Below are positions 32,514 to 45,600 of a stretch of 64,000 nt of DNA, piece after piece. This stretch comes from Heterostelium album PN500 (Eukaryota > Evosea > Eumycetozoa > Acytosteliales > Acytosteliaceae): assembly GCF_000004825.1 (NCBI RefSeq), contig NW_008805085.1, positions 310,001-374,000 of the forward strand, in the 5' to 3' direction. Within the stretch, counting starts at the first letter, position 1. Every line of letters starts with the position of its first letter. The translations under genes were made by a program, and so were the position numbers. The notes beneath the pieces are model-generated. The model saw only the letters and a program-made list of their open reading frames with translations, did not search any database and was not told the origin of the DNA.

Positions 32514-33044
32514 ATCACACTTGTAAATGGAGAGTCAATGACTGAGCAACTGTACTTGAAAGCTATAGAATGTGATCCATCGAAATCCGGTGAATATAAA
32601 AACCTTTGAGTCACACTTTCAGGTGGTGAATCAATCAGCCTTAGTGATGGACAGTCAATGACAAAACAACAGCTATAGTTGAAAGCAATAGAATGTGATC
32701 CAACCAAATCCAACTATTACTCTAACCTTGCAACGTTGGTTTCAAGTGGTGAATTAATCACACTTAAAGATGGACAATCAATGACTGAGCAGCAACTATA
32801 ATTGAAAGCATTATAATGTGATCCAACTGATTCTAACTATTTCTCTAGGATTGCATAGACACTTTCAAGTCGTAAAACAATCAATGACAAAAGACAACTA
32901 TAGTTGAAATCAATAGAATGTGATCTAACCAATTCCGAACATTACTATGAGCTCGCAATGATTATTCTGGGAGGTGAATCAATCACACTAAACAATGGAC
33001 AATCAATGACAAAACTACAACTATTATTGGAATCACTATTTTAG
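32514..33044 (+). pseudogene. TPR-repeat protein pseudogene
   Basis: Four to five units of 41 (once 34) codons lie in one frame. Each reads like a TPR with a connector: SMTEQ-LYLKAIECDPSKSG, then ITLKDGQSMT. Key anchors (TGTGATC) are at 32571, 32694, 32817 and 32919, all in the same frame. The frame is interrupted by at least six stops, so it cannot make a protein. Three of the stops (TAG, TAA, TAG in units 2, 3 and 4) replace the Tyr codon seen in unit 1 (LYLKA). Dictyostelid genomes contain TPR proteins with this ITLxDGxSMT connector. It starts just upstream of tRNA-Gly 1, on the opposite strand. The remainder, up to 33184, is AT-rich. Confidence 0.6.
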
Positions 33045-33184
33045 AATAAAAGTAATAACAATATTTTTCCAAAAAAAAATTCGATCTATAACTTCATTCT
33101 CTTCTTGCTATCCTTATACGATTTATTAACGAATACACTTATTGCTCAGTGACAAGTTGTAGTTAGAAAGTATGTTTTATTTAT

Positions 33185-34317
33185 TTATTGTGTTTTCTTT
33201 CTATTTGATTTATTTACACCTCTAATGTATGCCTTGGAATAGAATGCTCCAAAGAGGAACAACATTGAGAACATGTAGATGATCATACCGTAGAACATCC
33301 AATGTGGGAATGGGCAATCGTTATACAATACATAGATCGATGAAAATAGATTAATAATAAATTGAATCAATTGTAATTGTGTTAGATAACGCTAGAAGAA
33401 TGATAATTTAAAAAAAAAAAGAAATATTAGAAAATCAATGATAAGTTATATATTTTTAGAATCAATGGTTGAACATACCTTCCACCAAACATCAATCTTC
33501 AAAGCAGCCAATAGATAATAACCGTACATGACTACATGAATGAACGAGTTGATCATTGCAGAGAAATATGCATCACCACCTGGTGTCCAATTTGCACCGA
33601 TCCACCACAAGAAGAAAATCGAGGAGTGGTGATAAACATGAAGGAACTGTTGTTATTAGAAATAGAATACATTAGTCACCAAAGTTATTTGGTATAGATT
33701 GATATGAGTTGTGAATCTACCTACTGATACTTGATCGAACTTCTTTCTTAAAATCATAAATACTGTATCCATCATCTCGATTGATTTCGAGAAAAAGAAT
33801 AACCACAAGACTTTGGCCATCTGAATTTCTAATGATTAGTAATCTTCTTATGATGTTGAAACCAAACTAATCTAATCTCTAGATCCTATACTTACACCAA
33901 TACCTTTATCAGAGTAATCGACAGCATTACACATCAAAGAGTAATCGTTGATGTATGCTTGATAAGCAGTTTCAATTGTGATGTAAATGCTTATCAGGAG
34001 GAGAATGAGATTGTGTAAAATGAGTGGGATTTTCAAATCGAATGGTTTTCTGTTGGCCATGATCTTTTTACCGACGACCACAAACACCAAATAGGCAGCG
34101 ATCAGATAGAGCATCTCATTTGGTCTATTCAAGAATGGCCAATGCATAACTCTTTCATCTAAACAAATAAAAGTAGAGATAGTAGTGTATATTTAGAAAT
34201 TAGATACTATCTCTAAATTGAATCATCCAATGATTTTTACAAACCTCTTCTGGCTAGATAATAATCATATCTTTCAACTAAAAAGTCAACATATTCCTTG
34301 ACATATGTTGTAGCCAT
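33185..34317 (-). CDS. ELO-family very-long-chain fatty acid elongase
   Basis: Five exons on the minus strand (34317-34245, 34158-33896, 33820-33725, 33646-33479, 33391-33185), all joins in phase, 268 residues. Exon 1 uses a GTTTGT donor, required for phase. Conserved ELO features: KxxExxDT as [16 protein letters not shown], the histidine box HVYHH ([15 protein letters not shown]), [14 protein letters not shown], and a C-terminal TQLQLIQF segment. Seven or so hydrophobic segments. The tail ends in basic residues (NKSNRKKTQ), close to a KKxx-type ER signal. The enzyme condenses malonyl-CoA with fatty acyl-CoA in the ER. The start is 558 bases from the divergent ankyrin gene. Confidence 0.92.
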
Positions 34318-34874
34318 TTTTATCTATCTATCTAATTCAATCTTTATTGGGTAATAAAGTTTAATGAAATGATGAATAGAATTATGATTGAGTTGTTATT
34401 AAAATAAAAAAACAAAACATAAAAAAAAACTTAAAGCCTGGTAAAGATAAACAATGAAAAAAAACGAGTTGATCATTTTTTTTTTTCAAAAAAATCTTTT
34501 TTTTATAGACACATAAATCAGAACTTTCCTTTTTCGATCTAAATTGATGATCCAATAACAAAAAACAACAAAAAATTTTATGTTTGGAATTTAAATAATT
34601 CCGATATTATATTATAATATTCAAAAAAAAAATCTTTATTTCAAACAAAGATTTCAAAATAATATATAATTGAATAACTTTTATAAATTCAATCTTTAAG
34701 AAAGAAATAATTTGATTTTGTTTTTTTTTTAAAAAAAAGAAATTTCATTTTAATTATTTTTTATTTTATTTTTTTCTGTTGTGCCACTAAAAAAATATTG
34801 AAAATTTATTCTTTTTTTTCATTATTTTTTCATATATAATTATTAATTTAAAACACACACAATAACAACAAAAG
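34318..34874. promoter_or_regulatory. divergent promoter region
   Basis: A 557-base AT-rich spacer between the starts of the elongase (minus) and the ankyrin mini-protein (plus), with long A and T runs on both strands. No specific element was recognised. Confidence 0.35.
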
Positions 34875-35543
34875 ATGTCAGATGGTCCAAAATTAAGAGA
34901 CGCTGCCAAGTCTGGTGATGAGGAAAACGTTAGAAAGGTACCTAAAAATCTGCAGATACTGCACTTATTTTAATTTGTTTTAGGTGCTAACACTGTCATC
35001 TTAATAGTTAGCTGCAGGTGGTCCAGATGTTGTGAACTACAGAGATAAAGTTGGATACACTCCATTACACATGGCTGCAATGTATGAATCATTTTAAAAC
35101 TATTTATAATCCATTAAAACATTCATACATACTACCATTCGAATATAATCGATCATTTATATTGAATCAACTCTTTAATCGAATCGAAATGGTGGTGATG
35201 AAAGGATGAAAGAAAGAAAGGAATGATAATCAGAGACGATCGATCATATTCTATTATTGTATGGATTTATAGTTCACAAGGTCATTAATCAATCTATTTG
35301 TAATTATAGGTTCGGACACTCAACTATCTGTCAAATTCTATTGGAAAATGGTGCTGATAAAACTATTCTTTCATCCGATAATGAAACCGCTGCTGATGTT
35401 GCAAAGGTAATTCATCTACTTTTTAAACTTAATTGATTCTCATATATTCTTACTAATAATCTTTCTTTTATGATAATATTTATTATATAATTTTATAGGG
35501 TCTCACTATTAGTAATATGATCAACAATTTCAAAAAGAACTAG
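34875..35543 (+). CDS. mini ankyrin-repeat protein
   Basis: Four small exons (34875-34937, 35008-35081, 35310-35406, 35499-35543) join in phase to 92 residues; none is a long ORF. The protein is MSDGPKLRDAAKSGDEENVR..., then ankyrin helices: YRDKVGYTPLHMAAMFGHST, ICQILLENGADKTILSSDNE, TAADVAKGLTISNMI. This is about two and a half ankyrin repeats and nothing else, similar to myotrophin and other single-domain ankyrin proteins. It probably works through protein binding in the cytosol or nucleus. Intron ends are GT-AG; the second exon ends AT|GTATGA. Confidence 0.82.
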
Positions 35544-36324
35544 AGATAATCGATTATTATATTTCATATCAATTAATAACAAACAAAACATCAACAAATA
35601 CACCATGCACTTCGAATGTAAATCGCCGATCACCAATCAAACCAAATCAACAAAACCTAACATAATAAAACTCCTTTATGTTGTACTACTATTATAAAAT
35701 CATTAAAATATATATAAACAAACAATAAAGAATTTTCTCTTTAAAAAGTTTATATTAAAACAACAAAAAGTATACTGTTTGTTATAATAAAATAATGAAT
35801 ATGATTATAAAAAATATTTTAATTAAAAATAGAATAGAAACTTTCATAGTTTATTTATGTTTTGTTTTAAAAAAAAAGAGGTGGATACCACAGCAATCAA
35901 ATTATACCTAGTTGAAAACTGTTTTATGTTAAAGAATAAGATTAGTATAATATAATAAGATTAGATTTTACACATGTGTGTGGAAAGCAAATTAATAGTA
36001 AACAAATTGATGATATGATAATCTAAAGTCAGACATCTCCAGAAGAGAACTTTCAAATCTTATGAAGCTTTGAGTGGAAAAAGGGTTCAACTGATTCCAA
36101 ACAAAGCCTAATAATAAACTGGTTCATCATTTTAGATTAAAACAACATCTTGTTCCACTGTCTATCTACACACATATTACTTAATCTTTACACTTACATT
36201 TTGTTAAAAACTACAATGAACGAAAAACATTGTAATCTTCTTATTTATCAGATCGTCAATCTCTAACTTTTCAGCTGAAAATTAATTTTTTAAAAAAAAA
36301 GGAAAAAATTTTAAAAAATAAATG
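35544..36324. other. spacer between convergent genes
   Basis: No gene seen. TTTTCAGCTGAAAA (36268-36281) is a 14-base palindrome near the end of the FNIP gene. The middle part is slightly less AT-rich but has no ORF. Confidence 0.4.
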
Positions 36325-38014
36325 TTACGTTACTGTTACTCTAAATTGAAGAACTTTTGCGAGTTGTTCAGTCGATTTAATAAAACCCCCAAATTCGTTC
36401 TTTTTGTGAATGACTAACCATCTATCGTCAACATCTATTCTCTTGATCTCAAATTGATCATCTTTATCATTCCTCTGATAGTGAATGATTTTAACGCTTT
36501 TTGGAATAGTTTTGAATTGCTCCAATGTGACACTCTGTGAAATGGTGAGTTGTTCAACACTGTTTGGTAGGAAGCTGAATCGGTGTTTGTAGTTCTTGAG
36601 GTGTATCGACCTGACTGAACGTGGTATGACATACATTGCCAGTGGTGCTGTCTGTAGAGAGATTTTGGTGTTCAGAATCAGAGTGGTCACTCCCTCTGGA
36701 ATCGAACCTTCCTCGAAAGGTATGTTATAAGTATCTGGAAATTTCAACCATCTTATTGTGTTGGGAAGTATTTTTGGATAGAGGTATTGGTTGAATGCGT
36801 ATCCTAGATTGAGTCGTTTCACAGAGTTTGGTATAAAGCCAAGTTCCAATTCTTTGTCGTAGAACCCAAGGTTCAATTTCTTTAGCGTCAAAGGCAGCAG
36901 TAATATCGAAGGTTTGAAGTCGAATCTGAACAGGCAAAGTGATGTTAGGTTCAATGGTATTGTGTAGTGGCAATTCTTCATGTTTTTCACTGGACTGAGA
37001 CTGATATGTTTAATTGTTTTAGGCATTAGCTTATCGTCAATCAATACGGCGAAACCAATAATCTTTTCTATTTTAGGAGGAAGAGTGTCTGGTGTTACGC
37101 CAAAGTGGTAATTCATTATTGTACTTTTTAGCTTTCGAAGGTTGAGTGGAAGTGAACCGACACCAAATCCAACTGTAAAACTCTCTCCAAATGTAATTGA
37201 TTGAAGTGAATCTGGAAGTTGACCGGGACTCAACCAACAGTTAAAACTACTACCAAACACCAGTTGCTCAAGATGTTTTGGTAATGAACCAATCTCCAAA
37301 TTACAATTAAATTTATCGCCAAACGTTATATTTGTAATGTTTGAAGGAATTAAACTTGGTGGCAATCGGCAATTGAAATTCGTTGAGAAAACAAGGTTCG
37401 TGACAGTGGTATCATTACATACTTTCAGAATCTTTTCCATATCAATACCACTACAAAGGTAAAGATTTGTAATTGTTTTTGGGATTGTGATTATTGCTTT
37501 AGAGTTTATTAATGTATCGTCTAAAATAAAAAAAAAGATTGTGTTAAAATAAAATTAATATTTTGCCAATAGAAAAAAACTTTTTTTTTCCTAAAATAGC
37601 TATTTTTTTTGGGATGAAACTTACTAAAAATAACATAATCAAACTTTGAAATATCAATTTGAGACTCTTTACTGTTTTTTTGATAACAAAAAGTTGATTA
37701 CTTTTCAACGGATTGAAGCTGGTGAGTGATGTATGTGTTAGTGATTTTGGAACTCTAGCGTGTACTATCTGTTGGTGAAAGGAATGTAAGTTGAAATCTT
37801 TGAGAAAATTTAAATTATATAGTTTAGGTGTATGATTAAAGTTGCAAAGTAAAAGATAACTATCTTTTTCAGTGAATAACTTTTTATTAATCAATGAGAG
37901 ACATATCCTATCAAGGTCACTCTCAAGATATCCACAAATCTTTTGTAACAGAATATGTGGTAGACAAACCAAATTACTAAAACTATTAATATTGATATGG
38001 TTTAATCCCAACAT
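36325..38014 (-). CDS. F-box/FNIP-repeat protein B (frame broken in exon 1)
   Basis: Exon 1 38014-37625, exon 2 37520-36325. F-box-like start (LPHILLQKICGYLESDLDRI), then FNIP-type repeats in exon 2 such as LPPSLIPSNITNITFGDKFN and LPKHLEQLVFGSSFNC. In the other three FNIP genes of the window the intron is in phase 1. Here the frame from the ATG reaches the donor in phase 0, and exon 2 needs phase 1. A one-base difference in the T7 run at 37675-37681 (A7 on the coding strand) accounts for it: the alternative frame beyond the run reads KESQIDISKFDYVIF, similar to the other members. Either an assembly error or a recent frameshift. About 530 residues if intact. Confidence 0.75.
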
Positions 38015-38788
38015 TTTTTATAGTAAAAAATGGTTGAGCGAATGATGTAACATAAATACAATGAAAATTCTTCATTGTGAAGAAGAGGAAGATAAAAAAA
38101 TATGAAAACACCATATTTATACATTTTTAATTAACTTGGATTAAATTTATCAATTGTTAATGAGAAAAAAAAAATCACCTGCTACAAAGATTTAAAATAT
38201 GAGTGTATTTTTAGTTCATATTGAAGGTGAAACACTTTCTTTCAGTTAATAAGAGTCAATTCACTTTAAAAATTTTAAACAAAAACAAAATAATAGTAAA
38301 TTTTAAATGATCATTTTTTTGTTTTTGATTTGTGGTGTTTTTGTTGATTGAAAAAAAAAAAAGAAAGAAAAAAACAGATAATTTTTCATCTTGATGTGGT
38401 TAAATTTGTGTTAATACCCCCAAAAAAATAATACTTTTTTCAATTTTTTTTTACTTTTTTCAACTATCAATTGATGAACCACTTGATCAAAAAAATAGAT
38501 AGTTGATTGAATAATATTAATATCTTATCAATTTGGTAACCCTAGAAAAACAGTAATTTAGGACAAGTAAAATGGAACAATATAAATATTGGAATTGGAA
38601 ACAACATAATTAGTAATCAAACACAATCAATTAATTATCCATCATCAATTTATCTATCTTGATTTGGTGTGTAAAATCATTCTATATATTTTATGCTTAT
38701 TTATATTGTTTTTAGAATTTAAAATGTATTAATAACAATATCTAAAAACAATTAATCTAAAAAATAGTTTATTATAATTTAAACAAAA
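38015..38788. promoter_or_regulatory. divergent promoter region of two FNIP genes
   Basis: A 774-base AT-rich spacer between the starts of FNIP genes B (minus) and C (plus). A and T homopolymers, no clear element, no ORF. Confidence 0.35.
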
Positions 38789-40539
38789 ATGTTATTTAAT
38801 ATTAATAATAGTAATTTTAATCATAGATTAGTCCAATTTCCCCATATTCTTTTATCTAAAATAATCAATTTTATCGACTGTGACTTGGATCGTATTTGTT
38901 TTTCATTTGTTTGTAGAAAATGGTTTAATGATAGAGATCATTACTTGGTTTTTAAAGATCATAAGCCAAATTCAACACCAAAACTTCAATCTGTCGAATC
39001 TATATGGGAGTTTCATTTTTATTCCTTTAAAACTCAATTTAAATATTCCAGAAACATAAAGGAAGGTTCAAGTATTATTAACACTCTAAATGGTGCATCA
39101 TTATATATTGTTGATCAAAATACTCCTTTAATTGATGATAGATATTTAAATGATTATTTTTTAAATTATGGTAAGAATAATTAATAATTATAAGATAATT
39201 TTAATTTCTTTAATAGTAAATCCTAAATTTTTTATTTTAATTTATTTATTTTTTAGAAACTATTTCAAAATCAAAAAATAATATATATATTCCAAAATCA
39301 GTTACAACTTTATATATTTATATAGATATTAATTTTTTAAAATCTATATACAATGCAATTTCAGAATCAAATGTAACATCTATAAAATTTTGTAATTTCA
39401 CTCAAACCATTGTACCAGGATCAATACCTTCAAATATCAAATCAATTCATTTTGAAAACTATTTCAATTCTTTTGAAAAAAATGCACTTCCTCCATTCCT
39501 AGAGTCTCTGACATTAGCCAAAACCTACAGAGGATCTCTTAGACCAGGAGTTCTTCCACCTACACTTACCTATCTCAATGCTGGTGGTTTTAATAGAGAC
39601 CTTGAAATTGGATCACTACCTCCAAAATTAAAGACTCTAATCCTTTCCAAGAAGTATAGAAGAGAGATAGCAAGAGATTTCCTACCCGATACTCTAGAGA
39701 ATATCGTAAATTTCCCAATTCTCTATATCAGTCAACTACCAAATTCAGTGAAAACCATTTCATTGAAAACAACATCCAAGTCTGATTATCTTCACCATGG
39801 AGATATTCCAACAAGCATCACATCATTGACTTTTGGTAGATATCCCAAACATCTTGACCTGGCTATTGTACCACCATCTGTAAAATACCTAAAGCTAGGT
39901 GAAGTTTCCAAAGATCCTCGCTTTCTCAATCTTCCACCAACTGTTGAAGAACTTGATTTAGGTCAAACTAAATTTCGAAAACTAAAAGTTCAAGCATTAT
40001 CTTCAATTAAAAAGATTACCCTATCGAATGTCAACGACCCATCTTTAGTTTGCAAACACAAGTATCCACCCGGGGTTGAGTCAATGACAATCAAATCCAT
40101 TCGTAAAATACCATTTTCAACATCGTTTGTACCATTCACAGTTAAATACCTAGATATGAAGGATTTGGAGCCAGGAGCCATTGTCAATTCATCATCTATC
40201 CCAAGTTCAGTTGAAGAACTCACCATTTCAAACAACTTTTTCAAAAACTACACCAATAGAATAGAGTTGATTCCAACAACTGTGAAAACTATTAGAATGA
40301 TATTAAAGAGATCAGAAAAGACACCGATTGTTTACGAAATCAGAAGGTTGAGTGATGATCAATTTATAATTCTTGCCGACTCGACATCTATTCATGGTGG
40401 TATTGCATCGCCGGAAACCATCAATTTCTTCTTTTTCACGGAATGTAACATTTTCAATCACTTTGATCTAGTCTTGAACAGTGTATTTATTAAATCCAAA
40501 AACAAATTATTTATGCACCAACTTTTTGGAAGAAGTTAA
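38789..40539 (+). CDS. F-box/FNIP-repeat protein C
   Basis: Two exons (38789-39170, 39257-40539), phase 1 intron, 554 residues. The F-box-like N-terminus is LPHILLSKIINFIDCDLDRI (written without its FP start) followed by CFSFVCRKWFNDRDHYLVF. Exon 2 is open throughout and carries FNIP-type repeats: VPGSIPSNIKSIHF, RPGVLPPTLTYLNAGGF, EIGSLPPKLKTLIL. It diverges from gene B and converges on gene D. The product is probably a substrate adaptor of an SCF-type ubiquitin ligase, inferred from the F-box only. Confidence 0.85.
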
Positions 40540-40625
40540 CCTAACTTTATTATAACAACATTATTATTTTGTAACACCACCAATTATTTGTAACACCTAT
40601 TATTATTTTGTAACATTAATTAAAT

Positions 40626-40649
40626 TTCCAAACACATTAATGTTTGGAA
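40626..40649. other. perfect 9-bp hairpin between convergent FNIP genes
   Basis: TTCCAAACA, loop CATTAA, TGTTTGGAA. It is preceded by three direct copies of TTTGTAACA (about 40569-40617). It has the same size (9-bp stem, 6-base loop) as the hairpin at 4174-4197, which also lies between convergent genes. Possible 3'-end signal. Confidence 0.35.
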
Positions 40650-40684
40650 TTATAAATAAATAAATATTAATATTTTATTTAATC

Positions 40685-42372
40685 TTAATCTTTTATATTT
40701 ATATATTTATAAATATTATGAAAGAATGAAGAATTTACAAAGCCTCCTTGTATGGTTGTTGAATCTCCAAGTATCAAGTATTGTAGATTACCACCACCAT
40801 TATGAGCAACACGCTTGATATCATAAAACTGATAGTCACATATCAATCGAATTGTCTTGACAGAGTCAGAGATTATGTCAATGGAGTTGTTTTTAAAGAA
40901 ATCCATCGAGATTGTGAGTACCTCTACTGTATCTGGTATGACATTTGGTTGCAGCTTGTGTACGAAATTTGGGATTTCAAGTGACTTTACACCGGATGGT
41001 ACTACACTCTCCGAGAGGTCATAGTATTCACCCTTGAAAATCAACTCTTTCACAGTGGGTGGAATGATTCCAGGTGTAAGGTTTTCATTGAAACAGTAGT
41101 TGAACCTTAGCGACTCGACGCCATCTGGAATACTAGATGGTTCGAGTTTCTTGTTGAAATTATAAGAAAATCCAAGTGTTTTGATAGACTTTGGTAGGGT
41201 GTTTGGTTCGATCGTATTATTGTAAATTTCACCAAGTTCCAGCGATTCCACCGACTCTGGGATATGATCACTCTTTATTGGATAGTGATAGAAATTACCG
41301 AGGTTAAGTTCTTTGACAGAGCTTGGAATTACACCTGGCTCCAACGGTTGCCCGTAGTATCCGAGGTTAAGTGAAGTGATTGTATCGGGAATATCGCCCT
41401 CCGATAGAGCAGCGGGTGTCGGCGGTCGCGAGAAACTGACGGTTCTAACGGATGCCGGTAGCTGATCGAGATAGTTTATCGGATAGTTTCGAATGGTTTT
41501 AACATTCTTTGGTAGTATATCGCCTGTCAGTTTCATTTGATAGTCTCGACCAAACTCGATAATCTTTAGATTGGGAGGCAGCGAACCGACAACCAGTTGC
41601 TGATTGAAATGCCATCCAAAGCTAATGAGTTCCAGAGTAGATGGGAGGATACCTGGTGTTAACGGGTGATTAAAGTTTCTTCTGAAAAACAACTTCTCCA
41701 ACTGTGATGGAAGACTCTTGTATTCCAAAGGTCGATTATAGTTTAACCCAAACCTTATTGTCTTTACAGATTCCGGAATGGTTCCTGGTTCGATCGGTTG
41801 ATTATAGTCATCACCAAAGCAAATATAGGTTACATTTGATTGTGCCAATGCTTTTGCCAATATATCGATTCTCCTATTGAAACTATCGGAAAAATAGATG
41901 TTGGTAACCGATTTAGGTATAATTAAATTATTAGCAGTACCTAATTCATCTAAAATTAAATTAAAGAGTAAGTATTATTATTTTTGCTAATCATTAATTA
42001 TTATTTACCATAGTTTAAAAAATAATCATTTAAATCAAATAGATTTCCAATGTTTAGATTATCCAACTCTTCACGATTACCAAAAAGTAGTGAACAATCA
42101 GCTTTACTATCTCTCGAGTATTCTATTTGTTTACGAAAAGAGTTTAATTTGAAATCTTTGAGATCATTAAGCGATACACTCTTTAATAGGTAGCTACTTT
42201 GAAATAAAAGATAATGATCTCTTTCAAAATAGAATCGCCTACATATCAAACTAAAACAAATCCTATCAATATTATCTTCTAAATTATTAATTATCTTTGT
42301 TAATAATATATGTGGTAGTTTTATAAAAAGATTATTATTATTGTTATTATTATTATTGTTGTTGTTTATCAT
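40685..42372 (-). CDS. F-box/FNIP-repeat protein D
   Basis: Two exons (42372-42009, 41949-40685), phase 1 intron, 542 residues. Poly-Asn start, then the F-box-like segment LPHILLTKIINNLEDNIDRI and CFSLICRRFYFERDHYLLF. Exon 2 has very regular FNIP repeats of 22 residues, for example IEPGTIPESVKTIRFGLNYN followed by RPLEYKSLPSQLEKLFFRRN. It is the most regular of the four FNIP genes here, so it is probably the least decayed. Its start lies 275 bases from that of FANCI on the other strand. Confidence 0.87.
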
Positions 42373-42647
42373 TTTTGTAATAAAAATAAACTATTAATTA
42401 TTTAACAAAAAATTAATAATGTACAATATTTGTCTTTATACATTCTTTTGAAATTCTCAAAAAGTGCACTAAATAATATAAAAAAATTTTAAAAATGTAA
42501 AATTAAGATCTTAATGTTTTGAAATTCTTAGAAAAAATATGTTTTTTTTTTAAATTGTCTTCAAATGAATGAATGAAAACCAAAATAATTAATAGAATTA
42601 AATTAATTTATAGTTTAGATATTATTCTTTTTTTTAAATAAATTGAA

Positions 42648-45600
42648 ATGAATATATTGGATGATGATTTCGATGAAAAGTTAATTAGAGCATGTAGATC
42701 ATCAGCATATCAACCATCATTCTCACAGTTATTGGCGGTGCCCGCTCAACATCAGACACTTTCACAGAGTACATTATCACAGTTGACCTCTGTCAATAAT
42801 ATAAATAGTAATAATAATCATAATAGTAATGAACAACTAGATGATCTACTTAAAGATGTTGATCAAAGTGCAATAGATGATTTCTTAATGAAAAGAATTG
42901 AATTATCAAAACCGATATTCGATTACTTGAAATCAATATTAAAAGCATATCAACAACATCAACAAATTATATTACAACAACAAAATCAGGACAATGAAGA
43001 CAATGACGATGATCAACCTTCGAATAGTTCGTCATCTTTGAAATTCACAAGAGCCAACATTATATGTAACTTTTTACAAGTCATCATTGAATCTAATCAT
43101 TCAAATCATATCAATGAAAAAGATTTAATACAATGTATAGATCTTATACTTTCAGAGGTAAAAACCACTATTTTTATAAAAGATAACAAACTTCAAAAAA
43201 AACTAATTCTTTTTTTTTTCTATTTAAATATATTAAGTGTGACTCTTTAGAAGTAAGAGAATTACAAGATATTATTAGTTTAATAACAAAGCATGTTGAA
43301 ACTAATACAAAGTCACCAATCTATCTATTGTTGGCGAAATGTATGATGCTACGTGGTCAGTTAAAGTCAAACGATTCTTCAAACAATGAAGAACATATGG
43401 AGTATCAAACGAATACAATAACAAGTATAGTTTCTTCCAACTGGCCAAAACAAACATTTATTACAATCATTGAATCACTCAATGATCTTCCACTCTCAAA
43501 GAAACATTTAGAAGATATTATAAACAAAATTAAAGAGTATGTTTAATTTATAAAAATAATGATTAATATGTATTAAACAAATTACTAATCAAATCGATCT
43601 ATATTATTATTTTTAATTTTCTTTTTTTTTTTAGTGATTTACCATCAATTGGATATCCAGATTTACCAAGTGTTTCACATCAATTATTATTATTATCATC
43701 ACAAGGTTTGAAGGGAATGATTCTCAAAGTGATATGCGATCATTTCGTACAGGAAGAGACAACCAAGAATCCAGGCAATGAACAGCTTATGATGATAGAA
43801 TCAACTGTTATTTTACAGATCAGCTTTGCTATTAAACAGGATATGGATATTGGAAAAGAGTATATCAAGATGAACCAAACACTATCACCATTTAACATTG
43901 CACTGCTTCTCACCATCTCAAAGATACCTAGATTCAAAGTACAGGTATTGAATACACTTAAATCACTACTGATGAATCATTATAAGTATGACCCGATGTT
44001 GGCAGAGCAGATATTGACTTCGACCGTTGCCAACACCTCTGTCAGTTGGCAACTCATAGTTGAACCACTAGTTTGGTTTGCAGTCTTTTTGATGGATTCC
44101 AATGCACTGGTTATCAACGATCAGATTCGAGGTATCAGAAGACTCGGTACGGAAATATTGTTCCAGCTGTTCACTATACATGAGAATGTAAGTGAGCGGG
44201 TAATCGATGAGATTATCGGTAGAATTCAGATGAAAGCTGACAACTTGCAGTGTTGGTTCAATTTGCTCAACAAGATCTGTACTCGTAGTCCACATGCCCT
44301 GATCAAGTCGGTACCAAAACTCAAAGAGTCGTTCGAGTACATTCAGTATTTCTCAACAAACACAGTGCAACAGCTGATCATGTCGTTCGATCTTTTGTTA
44401 CCTTTGGTTCCGTCTTTTCTCGACTCTATCATTCTCACACTAAAGAAATCGATGTTCAAGCGTGAGTTGGAAGCGAGATCCAGTGCCATCGGTGGATTCC
44501 TACAGCTACTAAAGAACATCTCAAACAACAGACCACTCGATACTCTTGGTATTGAGATTCTCGGTATTATCAAGCGTGGACTGAACCAACAAGGTCCGAT
44601 TCGTGCGCAGCTATACACTGGACTGAAGGATCTAGTTCAGGCACGTCCACATATCGGCGAGTATGTTTGTGATTTGCTTTTGTTACAGTTCTCCAATTAC
44701 TTTGATGCCAACAACAAGACAACTCCACCTATATCTCTTGGAAGCTGCATAGAGTTGGGACAAGACAGTTGGACCATTGCAGAGCCAATCGACAAGCTTG
44801 TACATTGTATTCAACTGTGTCTCAGAGTAACACGTACCACCAGTCGACAAGCTGGCGAAAGTAGTCAACGATCTCAAGCTGCACTATCTTCCTCCTCGTC
44901 ATTGGCACCGGTTAACAAGCACTCTTTTGAATTACTACGTGATGTATTCAACAAGTTTGCAAAGGAAATGATATCAACAGAGTTTAGCGAATATAGGGAG
45001 ATATCTTCCAAGTCTGAAACTTCGAAAACCTGTGCTGGATTACTGATGGGTGTTATCGAGTCATTGATAGAGTATGCAGTCACCAAAGTATCGCTTACCA
45101 ATACCAATGACAAGTTTGTAACGATTCTCAAATTGTTTGCTGTTTACACTCATGCCAAGTCTGAAGTAAACAGCGATGCAAACCAAACAAAGTCTGGTAA
45201 GGGTGGAAAGAAAGGAGGTGGTAGTAAAAAGAGAAAGATTGACGAGGATGAAGATGAATTCGATCCAGATGAAGAGATGAAGGATGTTGGAGCTAGTAAA
45301 CCCAAATCAAAGAGTGGAGCAAGTAAAGGATCGAGTGCAAATTCAAAGGAATTGCTTAAAAGTACGCTGTCATCGGAATGTATAAAGGAACTTTTCAACT
45401 TTATGAAATCGATCGACACCTCTCAGATGAAATTACAAGAGCACGACAAATACGACAGTTTCTCACATTTCATTTATCAATCATGTTTGGAGTATCTCAC
45501 AAAGATGTTTGTTGAATCAAAGCAATATTTGGATACCCACATTGAGTCTGCAAATCCAAGTGAGAACATTGTCAAACAGAATCTCAACTTTTGTCGTGCA

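Noticed and set aside
32375-32713. 112-codon minus-strand ORF in the repeat array
   Set aside because: The array makes sense as TPR units on the plus strand; the minus ORF is a by-product.
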